A stretch of 64,000 nucleotides of DNA, taken from NCBI GenBank assembly GCA_017437905.1, contig JAFRWY010000046.1:34188-98187 (forward strand). The letters are read 5' to 3'. Shown here in pieces: positions 8,446 through 16,849 of this stretch (position 1 is the first letter of the stretch; every line of letters begins with the position of its first letter). The stretch is from Eubacterium sp. Its GTDB lineage: Bacteria > Bacillota > Clostridia > Lachnospirales > Lachnospiraceae. The position numbers and the translations under genes were made by a program. Below the pieces are notes generated by a model. It did no database searches. It had not been told where the DNA came from and saw only the letters and a program-made list of their open reading frames with translations.

Positions 8446-11025
8446 ATGGGTAAACGAAAGGTGATCGGAAGAAGGTTGTCAGGACTGGGACTTGGTCTCG
8501 GTATGGTCCTCGGAATGGTTCCCGGGACAGGATCTGCTGCGTATGCGGCGGCGGTTGCGCCGGAAGCATATGTTGTTGTTGGCGGAAATTCTATGGAGGT
8601 GTCGCTGGAGACGGCACTGGAGGTAGTGGAAAATGGAGGAACCATCGAACTTCTGAGGAATGTAACGATCCCTCAGGATAAGACGTATAAGGTAAATGAA
8701 GAGGCGGATTCATTTACACTGAATCTGAAGGGGAATACCCTTGCGGTAGAAGGAACACTTACATCCGAAAATGAAAATGCATGGATGATCGTGGACAGCG
8801 GTTTTCCGGGAATATTTACCAGCAGCGGAACGATTGATGTCTCTGTGCAGGGCTTTTCCGGTGATGAGTATACCTTCACCGATGGAATCGTGAATGGATA
8901 TTTCACGCTGGACGGCGGAACGATGGCAATCAGCGGCGGCGAATTCGCCGGCGGACTTATGGTGGAAAACGGCGGATCGGCGAATGTTGATTTTACGGTT
9001 TCCGGCGCTGCCAGGATTCGCGACATGGAGCTTTATGCAACGGAAGGAGATTATGAGATAGCGATCACTCTGGCGGGTGGTTACTATAACAGCAATCCTT
9101 CGGTTGTGGACGATACTACGGCGGAGTTCGTGAAGATTAACGGTACACTGCAGCAATACAGTAGCACCATGACCGACTGGGCTGCGGACAGTGATACCTA
9201 CGGATGGCGTATCCGACCGCTCTCAATTGAGGATGCGGAGATAACAATCGCGAAGCAGACCTATACAGGAATGGCTCTGGAGCCGGTTCCGACTGTAGTT
9301 CTGAACGGAGTGACACTGAAGAAGGGTGATGACTTTACCGTTACTTATAAGAATAATATCAATGCAGGCGAGGGAACTGCGGTGATCGAGGGGGCCGGAT
9401 CTGTAAGCGGAAAGGTAGAGACTCCTTTTGTCATTGATCCGAAGAATGTGAACAACTGCGATGCCTGGACGGTACCCAACTATTCGAAGTATACCGGTGA
9501 GCCCGTAACTCCCGCGGTAAAGCTGTGGGATTTCGATACCTATACGCAACCGGTGGAGGGAACGGATTATGTCGTTACCGGCTACAGCGATAACAAAGAT
9601 GTGGGAACAGCGACCGCTACTATTGAAGGAAAGGGCAATTTTACGGGAACAAAGGATGTCGGGTTCCATATTATAGATATGAGCCGGTATGCGTATGCTA
9701 AGCCGAAACTGGACTTTGTCACGGTAGGCAATGTCGCTGTAGATTCGGAAGGAAAGGTGATGTCCGGCAAGACTTTGCTGACTGTCGGCTTTGAGATCGA
9801 TTCGAGGATCAAGGAAATGGAGTTTTATGCAACGGTAACCAATTCCTCGGGAATGACAGCTATTCTGGCGGGACCGCTGACTACCGCCCGGCCGGAGGAT
9901 GAATCCTACGGCGGATATATGTGGACACCATCTACGTCAGAGAATCATTTCACTTATGACTTTGCGGTACCAACCCTCGGTGAGGAAGACACGCAGGAAT
10001 GGACGACGGGCAGCGACGGCTGGTCCTATGTGAACGGCGCAAAGGAAGGCGATGAGATTCAGATCTATGCGACGGGATGTTTCACCATAGCGTTTGAAGG
10101 AGAGGAAAAACTTCTGTGGGTAGAATCGGAGGAAAGCAATGCAGTTTCCTTTGAGATGACGAAGGACAGCAGTGGGAAGACCTTTGAGGCTGCAGCAGCA
10201 AAGACTTCCATTAAGGACGCCCAAATTGCGGCAATTGCCGGACAGACCCATACCGGAAAGAAGATCGAGCCGGAGGTAACGGTGACCTGCGGGGATACGG
10301 TTCTGAAAAAAGGGACAGACTTTACGGTTTCCTATACAAACAATGTAAATGTCGGAATCGCGACAGTAACGGTAACAGGGGCAGGAGACTATGACGGGGA
10401 ACTTACCGGCAGCTTCGTGATCTCCGGATGGGAACAAAAGGATAAGAAGTGGTATTATCTCGGCCTTGATGGTAAGTATATGACGGGCTGGAAGCAGATT
10501 GGCGGTAAGTGGTATTTCTTTGATGCGAAGGGCGTGATGGCTACAGGCTGGAAGCAGCTCAGCAAGAAATGGTATTATTTCGGCAAAGACGGCATCATGA
10601 GAACTGGCTGGAAGCAGATTGGCGGTAAGTGGTATTTCTTTGATGCGAAGGGCGTGATGGCTACAGGCTGGAAGCAGCTCAGCAAGAAATGGTATTATTT
10701 CGGCAAAGACGGTATTATGAAGACGGGCTGGCAGCAGATCAGTGGAAACTGGTATTACTTTAAGAGTGGTGTGATGTTAACAAACTGGCAGCAACTCAGC
10801 GGAAAATGGTATCATTTCGGTACAGACGGCATCATGAAGACGGGCTGGCAACAGATCGGTAAGAAATGGTATTTCTTCAAAGGTGGTGTAATGACTACCG
10901 GATGGTTATATCTTGGGAAGAAATGGTACTATTTCGACGGAAGCGGAGTCATGGTTACCGGTGAGAAGAAGATCGGAGGCAAGACCTATAGTTTTAACGC
11001 ATCAGGAGTGTGTCTGAATCCGTAA
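8446..11025 (+). CDS. Secreted Ig-like protein with cell-wall-binding repeats
   Basis: A protein of 859 residues. ATG 8446 is chosen because AGGAGG lies 9 bases upstream (8431-8436). Residues 1 to about 35 are a signal peptide ending near AAYA. A Gly/Thr-rich strand-repeat region follows (40-230). Three repeats of about 75 residues, near 260-335, 338-412 and 588-657, share YTG...P...V......L..GTDY.V.Y.NN...GTA...I.G. From about 660 to the end there are about ten choline-binding-type repeats (GW..I.GKWYFF...G.M.TGW) that fix proteins to wall polymers. The likely role is a surface adhesin or display protein; no catalytic domain is seen. TTGACA at 8336-8341 lies upstream but 20 bases from TAGAAT, so the promoter is uncertain. 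Confidence 0.85.
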   Translation: MGKRKVIGRRLSGLGLGLGMVLGMVPGTGSAAYAAAVAPEAYVVVGGNSMEVSLETALEVVENGGTIELLRNVTIPQDKTYKVNEEADSFTLNLKGNTLAVEGTLTSENENAWMIVDSGFPGIFTSSGTIDVSVQGFSGDEYTFTDGIVNGYFTLDGGTMAISGGEFAGGLMVENGGSANVDFTVSGAARIRDMELYATEGDYEIAITLAGGYYNSNPSVVDDTTAEFVKINGTLQQYSSTMTDWAADSDTYGWRIRPLSIEDAEITIAKQTYTGMALEPVPTVVLNGVTLKKGDDFTVTYKNNINAGEGTAVIEGAGSVSGKVETPFVIDPKNVNNCDAWTVPNYSKYTGEPVTPAVKLWDFDTYTQPVEGTDYVVTGYSDNKDVGTATATIEGKGNFTGTKDVGFHIIDMSRYAYAKPKLDFVTVGNVAVDSEGKVMSGKTLLTVGFEIDSRIKEMEFYATVTNSSGMTAILAGPLTTARPEDESYGGYMWTPSTSENHFTYDFAVPTLGEEDTQEWTTGSDGWSYVNGAKEGDEIQIYATGCFTIAFEGEEKLLWVESEESNAVSFEMTKDSSGKTFEAAAAKTSIKDAQIAAIAGQTHTGKKIEPEVTVTCGDTVLKKGTDFTVSYTNNVNVGIATVTVTGAGDYDGELTGSFVISGWEQKDKKWYYLGLDGKYMTGWKQIGGKWYFFDAKGVMATGWKQLSKKWYYFGKDGIMRTGWKQIGGKWYFFDAKGVMATGWKQLSKKWYYFGKDGIMKTGWQQISGNWYYFKSGVMLTNWQQLSGKWYHFGTDGIMKTGWQQIGKKWYFFKGGVMTTGWLYLGKKWYYFDGSGVMVTGEKKIGGKTYSFNASGVCLNP
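10486..10712 (+). repeat. 120-bp tandem duplication inside the wall-binding repeats
   Basis: Bases 10486-10592 recur without a single change at 10606-10712 (107 identical bases, period 120). Each period encodes two wall-binding repeats. Perfect identity at synonymous sites shows a recent duplication or gene conversion. Confidence 0.9.
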
Positions 11026-11079
11026 GTCTGCCTTCAGTGGCAATATTAAATCCCGCCCCTGTTCAGTGATAAGAATTCA

Positions 11080-11108
11080 TTGACACAGGTAAGGTTGGAT
11101 GCTATAAT
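11080..11108 (+). promoter_or_regulatory. Consensus sigma-A promoter of the dapA operon
   Basis: TTGACA (11080-11085), exactly 17 bases, then TATAAT (11103-11108). Both boxes match consensus perfectly. Transcription would start just before the lysine riboswitch. Confidence 0.92.
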
Positions 11109-11114
11109 GCAACC

Positions 11115-11305
11115 GTTAAGTAGAGGCGCGGCAGTCATGAGTCGCATCCCGGAGGCGCTGACAGCCGGAGAGGAGATGCAAAAGGGAACGCCGCCGAAGT
11201 GGATCTGCACAGTCAGAACGGATCTGCTGGGCCTGTAGTGAATAGCTGCAGGACTGTCACCGGAGAACGGGATTTTAAAAGAATCCGGTGGAGTGCTACT
11301 TCGGA
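11115..11305 (+). ncRNA. Lysine riboswitch (L box)
   Basis: The leader shows the L-box layout: 5' strand AAGTAGAGGCGC (from 11118), GGAGAGGAGATGCAAAAGGG, GCCGCCGAAG, a CTGGGCC arm, and a closing GGAGTGCTACTT whose CTACTT pairs with AAGTAG to form P1. It lies between a consensus promoter and dapA, the first committed step of lysine synthesis. An intrinsic terminator follows (11335-11372). Lysine binding should favour termination and shut off dapA-dapB, as known for this class. Confidence 0.9.
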
Positions 11306-11334
11306 TTAAACCCTGTTATATTATTTTGGAGTTT

Positions 11335-11372
11335 ATTTCGGGATAGTGCTCACTGTCCCGAAATATTTTTTT
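11335..11372 (+). terminator. Riboswitch expression-platform terminator
   Basis: A 14-base stem (ATTTCGGGATAGTG, 11335-11348, with 11351-11364; one G:U pair) followed by seven T residues (11366-11372). The T run is directly followed by AGGAGG, the ribosome site of dapA. Confidence 0.9.
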
Positions 11373-11386
11373 AGGAGGAGCTTATT

Positions 11387-12274
11387 ATGGCTATTTTCAA
11401 GGGATCAGGAGTTGCACTTGTTACACCGTTCAAGGAGAATCTGGAGGTGGATTACGAACAGCTGAGAAAGCTTTGCGACTGGCACTGCGAGCATGGCACA
11501 GACGCCATCATCGTATGCGGTACGTCCGGTGAAGCTTCCACACTGACAGAGGAAGAACATTCCGAGTGCATCGCAGTAGTTGCAGAGCAGGTAAACGGCC
11601 GGATTCCGGTTATCGCAGGTACCGGTTCCAACGCAACCTACACCGCAGTAAAGCTGTCCAAGGAGGCAGAGCAGAGCGGCGTTGACGGACTTCTTATCGT
11701 AACACCGTACTACAATAAGGCAACCCAGCAGGGACTTATCAAGCATTATACAGAGATCGCAGAGGCAGTTTCCACTCCGATCATCATGTACAATGTACCG
11801 AGCCGCACCGGATGCAACATCCAGCCGGCAACTGCTGTGGAACTTGCTAAGAACGTAGACAATATCGTAGCCATCAAGGAAGCGTCCGGCAATATCTCCC
11901 AGATCGCTGACCTTGCTTCCATGGCAGACGGATGCATCGACATTTATTCCGGAAATGATGATCAGATCCTTCCGCTTCTTTCTCTCGGCGGAATCGGCGT
12001 TATCTCCGTAACCGCAAATATCATTCCGGAGGATACCTCCCGTCTGGTACACAGCTTCCTGGAGGGCAATATCGAGGAGGCCCGCAAGTTGCAGCTGAAG
12101 GCTTTGGAGCTCTGCCATGCACTGTTCTGTGAGGTAAATCCGATCCCGGTAAAGAAGGCTGTTGAACTGATGGGTCTGGCTAGCGGATATGTACGTATGC
12201 CGCTGACTGAGATGGAGCCGAAGAATGTGGAGCGACTGAAGAAGGCAATGACCGAATACGGATGTCTGGCATAA
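11387..12274 (+). CDS. dapA: 4-hydroxy-tetrahydrodipicolinate synthase
   Basis: A protein of 295 residues, normal for the family. It condenses pyruvate with aspartate semialdehyde in the first committed step toward diaminopimelate and lysine. Visible landmarks are VALVTPF at the N terminus, GTSGEASTLTEEE, the YNVPSRTG loop that carries the catalytic Tyr, and IKEASG with the Schiff-base lysine at residue 164. The start ATG lies 8 bases after AGGAGG. The gene is under lysine-riboswitch control and is followed after a repeat copy by dapB, its partner in the next step. Confidence 0.97.
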   Translation: MAIFKGSGVALVTPFKENLEVDYEQLRKLCDWHCEHGTDAIIVCGTSGEASTLTEEEHSECIAVVAEQVNGRIPVIAGTGSNATYTAVKLSKEAEQSGVDGLLIVTPYYNKATQQGLIKHYTEIAEAVSTPIIMYNVPSRTGCNIQPATAVELAKNVDNIVAIKEASGNISQIADLASMADGCIDIYSGNDDQILPLLSLGGIGVISVTANIIPEDTSRLVHSFLEGNIEEARKLQLKALELCHALFCEVNPIPVKKAVELMGLASGYVRMPLTEMEPKNVERLKKAMTEYGCLA

Positions 12275-12278
12275 GTCT

Positions 12279-12312
12279 GTCATCCTGAGCCGTAGGCGAG
12301 GGATCCTGAAAG
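12279..12312 (+). repeat. Intergenic repeat, family A fragment
   Basis: Starts GTCATCCTGAGCCGTAGGCG five bases after the dapA stop and ends GGATCCTGAAAG just before the dapB ribosome site. A half-length copy, same orientation as the genes. Confidence 0.8.
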
Positions 12313-12325
12313 AGAGGAACAAAAT

Positions 12326-13090
12326 ATGACAAGAATCATCATGCACGGCGCAAACGGCCGTATGGGTAAGGTGATCACCGGACTGGTAGCTGCGGATCCG
12401 GATGCGGAGATCGTAGCAGGCGTGGATATCGCGCCCGGCGATGCCACCTACCCGATCTATACAAGCCTTTCGGATGTGAAGGAAGAGGCGGATGTGATCA
12501 TCGATTTTTCCAACGCAAAGATTGTAGATCAGCTGCTGGAGACAGCAGCGGAAAGGAACCTTCCGGTGGTTCTCTGCACCACAGGCCTTTCCGAGGATCA
12601 GCTGGCAAATGTAAGAAAGAAGTCTCAGCAGATTCCGATCTTAAAATCCGGAAATATGAGCCTCGGCATCAACACCCTGACGAGTCTTCTGAAGGATGCA
12701 ACCAGGGTGTTCGGTGATGCGGGCTTCGACATCGAGATCGTGGAGCGTCATCATAATCAGAAGCTGGATGCACCCAGCGGAACCGCGATCATGCTGGCAG
12801 ATGCCATCAATGAAGCGGCAGGCGGAAAGTACGAATATATCTACGACCGCAGCCAGAGACGCGCGAAGAGAGACAAGAAGGAGCTGGGCATTTCCGCCGT
12901 TCGCGGCGGGACCATTCCGGGAACCCATGAGATCATCTTTGCGGGGCCGGATGAGGTGATCGAGCTTCGTCATATTGCATATTCCCGGAGCATCTTTGGA
13001 AACGGAGCCATCAGCGCTGCCAAGTATCTGGCAGGCCGTGAGCCGGGACTATACGATATGAATGACGTGATCGCGGCCATGCAGGCCTGA
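12326..13090 (+). CDS. dapB: 4-hydroxy-tetrahydrodipicolinate reductase
   Basis: A protein of 254 residues. It reduces the DapA product with NAD(P)H to tetrahydrodipicolinate. The Rossmann motif HGANGRMG is at residues 7-14, followed by DFSNAKIV, CTTGLSED, the catalytic ERHHNQKLDAPSGTA block (with the KxDAPSGT dipicolinate-binding loop) and RGGTIPGTHEI. It is probably cotranscribed with dapA under the lysine riboswitch. ATG 12326 follows GAGAGGAAC. Confidence 0.97.
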   Translation: MTRIIMHGANGRMGKVITGLVAADPDAEIVAGVDIAPGDATYPIYTSLSDVKEEADVIIDFSNAKIVDQLLETAAERNLPVVLCTTGLSEDQLANVRKKSQQIPILKSGNMSLGINTLTSLLKDATRVFGDAGFDIEIVERHHNQKLDAPSGTAIMLADAINEAAGGKYEYIYDRSQRRAKRDKKELGISAVRGGTIPGTHEIIFAGPDEVIELRHIAYSRSIFGNGAISAAKYLAGREPGLYDMNDVIAAMQA

Positions 13091-13093
13091 GTT

Positions 13094-13167
13094 GTCATCC
13101 TGAGCCGCAGGGCGAAGGATCCTGTAAGCGGAAACACGGAGATACTTCGGTTACGCCGCGGAATGAC
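13094..13167 (+). repeat. Full-length family A repeat, copy 1
   Basis: About 74 bases, running from GTCATCCTGAGCCGC to GCGGAATGAC, so the ends are inverted. The interior has GAAGGATCCTGTAAGCGGAA and GATACTTCGG. Ten bases later a second full copy begins. These two reveal the complete unit of which the other copies are halves. Confidence 0.85.
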
Positions 13168-13176
13168 AAATTGCGT

Positions 13177-13253
13177 GTCATCCTGAGCCCGCAGGGCGAA
13201 GGATCCTGTAAGCGGAAGTACGGGGATTCTTCGTGCTTCGCACTCGGAATGAC
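13177..13253 (+). repeat. Full-length family A repeat, copy 2
   Basis: About 77 bases, same orientation as copy 1, with ends GTCATCCTGAG and CTCGGAATGAC as inverted repeats. It is followed by two short echoes of the right end (ACTCGGAATG near 13261). The pair fills the gap between dapB and the small gene at 13316. Confidence 0.85.
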
Positions 13254-13315
13254 AGGAGCAGCACTCGGAATGCCGGGAGCAGCGCCAGGACAACACGAAT
13301 CAGGAAGGGATTACT

Positions 13316-13639
13316 ATGTATCAGGACCTTGTCGTACTTTGCAGTGCGTCGAAGTACACGCAGAAATTCTATCTGAATCCGGATTTTGAAGGACTTCCGG
13401 AGCTGGTGAAGCAGGAACTGAAGATCACCTGCGTGTTCTTTACGGAAGATGTGGGGGGCGTGATCCTTCTGATCTTTGATGAGAAGGGGAACCTGACCAT
13501 CACCACGGAAGCGGATGAAGGAGATATCCTGTATGACGAGATCGGAGCACATCTTCTGGTAAAGCGGATGCGGTCCGAGAAACGGGAACTCTTTGAGCAG
13601 ATGGAACAGTACTATGCGGCATTCTTCCTGAATGAATGA
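13316..13639 (+). CDS. Small conserved protein, DUF6145-like
   Basis: A protein of 107 residues, soluble and acidic, with MYQDLVVLCSASKYTQKFYL at the start and EDVGGVILLIFDEKGNL in the centre. I associate it with DUF6145, a short family of Lachnospiraceae, from memory of its sequence pattern. No function is known to me. It has a clear ribosome site (AGGAAGGG). Its place between dapB and coaX suggests cotranscription with housekeeping genes but gives no specific role. Confidence 0.65.
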   Translation: MYQDLVVLCSASKYTQKFYLNPDFEGLPELVKQELKITCVFFTEDVGGVILLIFDEKGNLTITTEADEGDILYDEIGAHLLVKRMRSEKRELFEQMEQYYAAFFLNE

Positions 13640-13683
13640 TCCGGTGATGGAATTCTGAACTATAAGACGGACAGGAGAAGATT

Positions 13684-14448
13684 ATGTTATTTGCGATCGA
13701 TGTAGGAAATACGAATATCACGGTGGGCCTTTTCGAAGGCAAGGAGCTGGTGAAGCAGTTCCGTATGATCACCCAGACCTCCCGTACTTCGGATGAGTAC
13801 GGTGTGTTCCTGGGCGAGTGGCTGTCCCTGAACGGCTTTCAGATGAAAGATATCACGGATTGCGTGATCTCCTCGGTTGTGCCGGACATCATGCACTCTC
13901 TGGTCAGCGGTATCATCAAATATTTTGATGTACAGCCGCTCATCATCGCGCCGGGGATCCGGACGGGGATCAAGATCTCCATTCCGAATCCGAAGGAACT
14001 GGGTGCCGACAGACTTGTAGATGCCGTGGCTGCCTATGAAATGTACGGCGGACCGGTGATCGTTGTTGATTTCGGAACTGCGACCACCCATGACCTGGTG
14101 CTGGAGGACGGGACATTTTATGCAGGGGTTACCTCGCCCGGTATCCGTCTGGCTGCAAATGCCCTCTGGACCGGCACCGCAAAGCTGCCGGAGGTTGAGA
14201 TCCGGAAGGTGCACACCATTCTGGGACGGGACACTGTGTCCAGTATGCAGGCCGGTATCTACTACGGATACATCGGACAGACCGAGTATATCATTCGTAA
14301 GCTGAAGGAAGAATCGAAGCTGCCGGATCTGAAGGTGGTTGCCACCGGAGGACTCGGTAAGCTGATTTCCGATGCGACGAAGGAGATCGATATCTACAAT
14401 CCGGAGCTGACACTCCACGGACTGCGGATTATCTACGACAAGCAATAA
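13684..14448 (+). CDS. coaX: Type III pantothenate kinase
   Basis: A protein of 254 residues. It phosphorylates pantothenate in coenzyme A synthesis. Family marks are the N-terminal phosphate loop [17 protein letters not shown], the catalytic region [23 protein letters not shown] (most relatives have TTFD) and the Gly-rich [11 protein letters not shown] near the C terminus. It belongs to the ASKHA kinase fold and is not inhibited by CoA in known members. The ribosome site ACAGGAGA precedes ATG. The dus gene follows after a repeat copy, as in many Clostridia. Confidence 0.96.
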   Translation: MLFAIDVGNTNITVGLFEGKELVKQFRMITQTSRTSDEYGVFLGEWLSLNGFQMKDITDCVISSVVPDIMHSLVSGIIKYFDVQPLIIAPGIRTGIKISIPNPKELGADRLVDAVAAYEMYGGPVIVVDFGTATTHDLVLEDGTFYAGVTSPGIRLAANALWTGTAKLPEVEIRKVHTILGRDTVSSMQAGIYYGYIGQTEYIIRKLKEESKLPDLKVVATGGLGKLISDATKEIDIYNPELTLHGLRIIYDKQ

Positions 14449-14452
14449 CCCT

Positions 14453-14480
14453 GTCATCCTGGGCAAAGCGAAGGATCTTC
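14453..14480 (+). repeat. Intergenic repeat, family A fragment
   Basis: GTCATCCTGGGCAAAGCGAA followed by GGATCTTC, five bases after the coaX stop and before the dus gene. Confidence 0.7.
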
Positions 14481-14498
14481 GGATCAGAACGGGAAAAC

Positions 14499-15449
14499 AT
14501 GAAGAAAGAGAATTTCATCGGAAAATTATATCTTGGACCAATGGCAGGCATAACAGACCTGCCATTTCGTATTCTCTGCAGGGAGTGCGGAGCGGACATC
14601 GTCACCACGGAAATGATCAGCGCGAAGGGGCTTTACTACGGAAGTAAGAACACCCCGCCGCTTCTTGCTACGGAGGAAGGAGACCGGCCGGTGGGAGTAC
14701 AGCTCTTCGGACGGGAACCGGAGCTGATGGCCGGGGAGGCGGAGAAACTGCTGGAGACATACGCCTTCGACTTCGTGGATATCAATATGGGCTGTCCCAT
14801 GCCGAAGATCGTGAACAACGGAGAGGGAAGTGCGCTGCTGAAGGAGCCGGAGCTGGCGGCGGAGGTGATCCGTGTCATGGCACAGCGCCTGCAGGTGCCG
14901 GTCACCGTAAAGATCCGTGCAGGCTTTGCCAGAGGCGAGCGGACGGCACCGGAGATCGCGAAACGTCTGGAGCAGGCGGGGGCAGCGGCCATCGCCGTAC
15001 ACGCAAGAACCAGAGAGGATTATTACCAGGGAGACGCTGACTGGTCCGTGATCCGTGAGGTGAAGCAGGCGGTGTCTGTTCCGGTGATCGGAAACGGGGA
15101 TATCCGGTGTGGTTCGGATGCTGCCCGTATGCTGGAGGAGACCGGTTGTGACAGTGTGATGATCGCCCGGGCAGCCCAGGGGAATCCCTGGATCTTCCGG
15201 GAGGTGAAGGCGTATCTTAAGGATGGAACCATACTTCCCCACGCGACGGCAGAGGAACGGCGGGATTATCTTACCAGACAGACTCTTCGGATGCTGGAGG
15301 AGAAGGGCGAATATATCGGCATTCGTGAGATGCGAAAGCATGTGGCCTGGTACACCCAGGGGCTGCCGGGATCCGCATCCATCCGGAGAGAGGTGAATCA
15401 GGTGACGGATCGGGAGGGGCTCCTTGCCCTGATCGAACGCATCCGGTAG
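14499..15449 (+). CDS. dus: tRNA-dihydrouridine synthase (DusB type)
   Basis: A protein of 316 residues. It reduces uridines in the tRNA D loop with FMN and NAD(P)H. Landmarks: LGPMAGITDLPFR at the FMN site, VGVQLFGREPE, the catalytic NMGCPMPKIVNNGEGSALL with the active Cys (residue about 105), VKIRAGF, AVHARTRE, VIGNGDIRCG and MIARAAQGNPWIF. The short Dus-specific helical tail is present. Which D-loop positions it modifies cannot be told. The ribosome site before ATG 14499 is weak. It is the last gene of the dapA-to-dus cluster. Confidence 0.93.
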   Translation: MKKENFIGKLYLGPMAGITDLPFRILCRECGADIVTTEMISAKGLYYGSKNTPPLLATEEGDRPVGVQLFGREPELMAGEAEKLLETYAFDFVDINMGCPMPKIVNNGEGSALLKEPELAAEVIRVMAQRLQVPVTVKIRAGFARGERTAPEIAKRLEQAGAAAIAVHARTREDYYQGDADWSVIREVKQAVSVPVIGNGDIRCGSDAARMLEETGCDSVMIARAAQGNPWIFREVKAYLKDGTILPHATAEERRDYLTRQTLRMLEEKGEYIGIREMRKHVAWYTQGLPGSASIRREVNQVTDREGLLALIERIR

Positions 15450-15487
15450 CCCGAAAACATATCGTAAAATTGCATAATCATTTTTGG

Positions 15488-15558
15488 ATAAAAGGCATAA
15501 AATCCTGTTTCCGGCTCGTATATTAAGCGTAGTCTGTTGTCAGGCCTATGCCTTTTAT
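15488..15558. repeat. Perfect 12-bp inverted repeat in the gap after dus
   Basis: ATAAAAGGCATA (15488-15499) and TATGCCTTTTAT (15547-15558) are exact reverse complements around a 47-base spacer. A short T run follows (GCTTTTTTC), so it could serve as an unusually long terminator for the dus gene. The rest of the 229-base gap (15450-15678) shows no gene. Confidence 0.6.
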
Positions 15559-15678
15559 GTTATGCTTTTTTCAGTTGCATTTATATGCATACACATGTCG
15601 GCGAAGCAAAAGGGGTAAGCCGGCAGCAGATGAGTAACCGGAGGGATTTGGTACAAAAAGAAATGGAAGGGGGCTTTC

Positions 15679-16731
15679 ATGAAGAAACGTAGGTGGCTGG
15701 CGCTGCGGGAATTATCACTGGGACAGCTATATGTGTCCGGACTGCGGTGCCTGCTCTCAGGAGGGAGATTCTGACTGTTGGGCATGAACCCACTGTGAGT
15801 GGTGCGAGGATTGCCTCCTGTAATCACTCCGGAGGTAAAAGACTGTCCGGAAAGAGATCTCCGATCTGTGATCAGCCGGGATATACGGGAGATAAGATCT
15901 GTAAGGATTGCGGTAAGCTGGTGGAGGAAGGAAAGACGACCGATCCCGGCGTATCATGCGAGTACAAAGCTGGTAAACCAGAAGGCAGCCACTGAGACCG
16001 AGAAGGGTTACTCCGGTGATACCTGGTGTAACATTTGTAATTCCATTGTGGAATACGGACATGATCTTCCCATGATCCAGAAGCCGAAGCTGGAGGAATT
16101 TCGGATTACGCTTCCTCTGCCGAAGGATGGGGATACCGGGGAATCCAAACCCCACACGATGTATACGGGCTCAACGGTTCCCAGCGGAGGTGCGGGTGTG
16201 CCGGCCAGTGCATGGTACAAGTGGGATGCAGGTCTGGCCAAGTGGACTCAATTCACGGAAACATTCAGGACAGGAGAGCTCTACAAGGCTGCACTGAGTA
16301 TTTATCCTTCAACCTCCGTAAAAGTAACGGACCAGACCAAGATCTATGTGAACGGGGAGCTTCAGGCAAAGACGCCAAAGCTTATCCTCGGGAAAAATAT
16401 GTGGCATGTGGAGTATCAGTTCAGGGTGACGGACGAGGGCGGTCTTCCGAAGGTGCTGAAGTCATTTGACGCTGTGATCCCGCGTCCTCTGGTGGGAGAT
16501 TCCATCATGGATATCAAAGTGACGGACAACACGGAAGGACTGGAGATCTACAATGTCGGCTGGTATCTGAACCCGGACGGCACCTGCACCTGGCCGTACA
16601 AGGGCTCCTGGAAGAAGTCTTCCAAGGGCTGGTGGTTCGGTGATACCTCAGGCTGGTACGCAAAGAATGAGACCCTTCGGATAGACGGGAAAAGCTATAC
16701 CTTTGATGCTAAGGGATATTTAAAAGAATAA
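15679..16731 (+). pseudogene. Decayed secreted wall-associated protein
   Basis: Related protein pieces lie in different frames. ATG 15679 with upstream GGAAGGGGG opens MKKRRWLALREL (frame 1) but stops after 31 codons. Next, frame 2 reads CPDCGACSQEGDSDCWA then a stop. Frame 3 reads a zinc-ribbon-like repeat, GYTGDKICKDCGKLVEEGKT (to 15995). From about 15965 frame 1 continues a second copy of that repeat (KGYSGDTWCNICNSIVEYG) and stays open to 16731. The intact 3' part holds a strand-rich domain and a C-terminal KGWWFGDTSGWYAKNET plus YTFDAKGYLKE wall-binding motif. At least three frameshifts or stops separate start and end, so the full protein is not made. The downstream part alone (from 15799) could at most give an unsecreted fragment. 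Confidence 0.75.
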
Positions 16732-16744
16732 GCGATAAGGCACG

Positions 16745-16780
16745 TGCCCCGCAGGAGTTAACTGCGGGGCATAAGTCTTT
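16745..16780 (+). terminator. Probable terminator after the decayed gene
   Basis: Stem TGCCCCGCAG (16745-16754) with CTGCGGGGCA (16762-16771), 7-base loop, followed by a modest T-rich stretch TAAGTCTTTCTT. The strong stem but weak T run leaves some doubt. Confidence 0.65.
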
Positions 16781-16781
16781 C

Positions 16782-16810
16782 TTGACCGGATATCACGGAT
16801 GGCATATAAT
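16782..16810 (+). promoter_or_regulatory. Sigma-A promoter for the 3D-domain gene
   Basis: TTGACC (16782-16787), 17 bases, TATAAT (16805-16810), about 40 bases before the start at 16850. Confidence 0.85.
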
Positions 16811-16849
16811 GTTGGCTGAGAAACTGCCAATCGGAGAAAGGAGGAGCGT

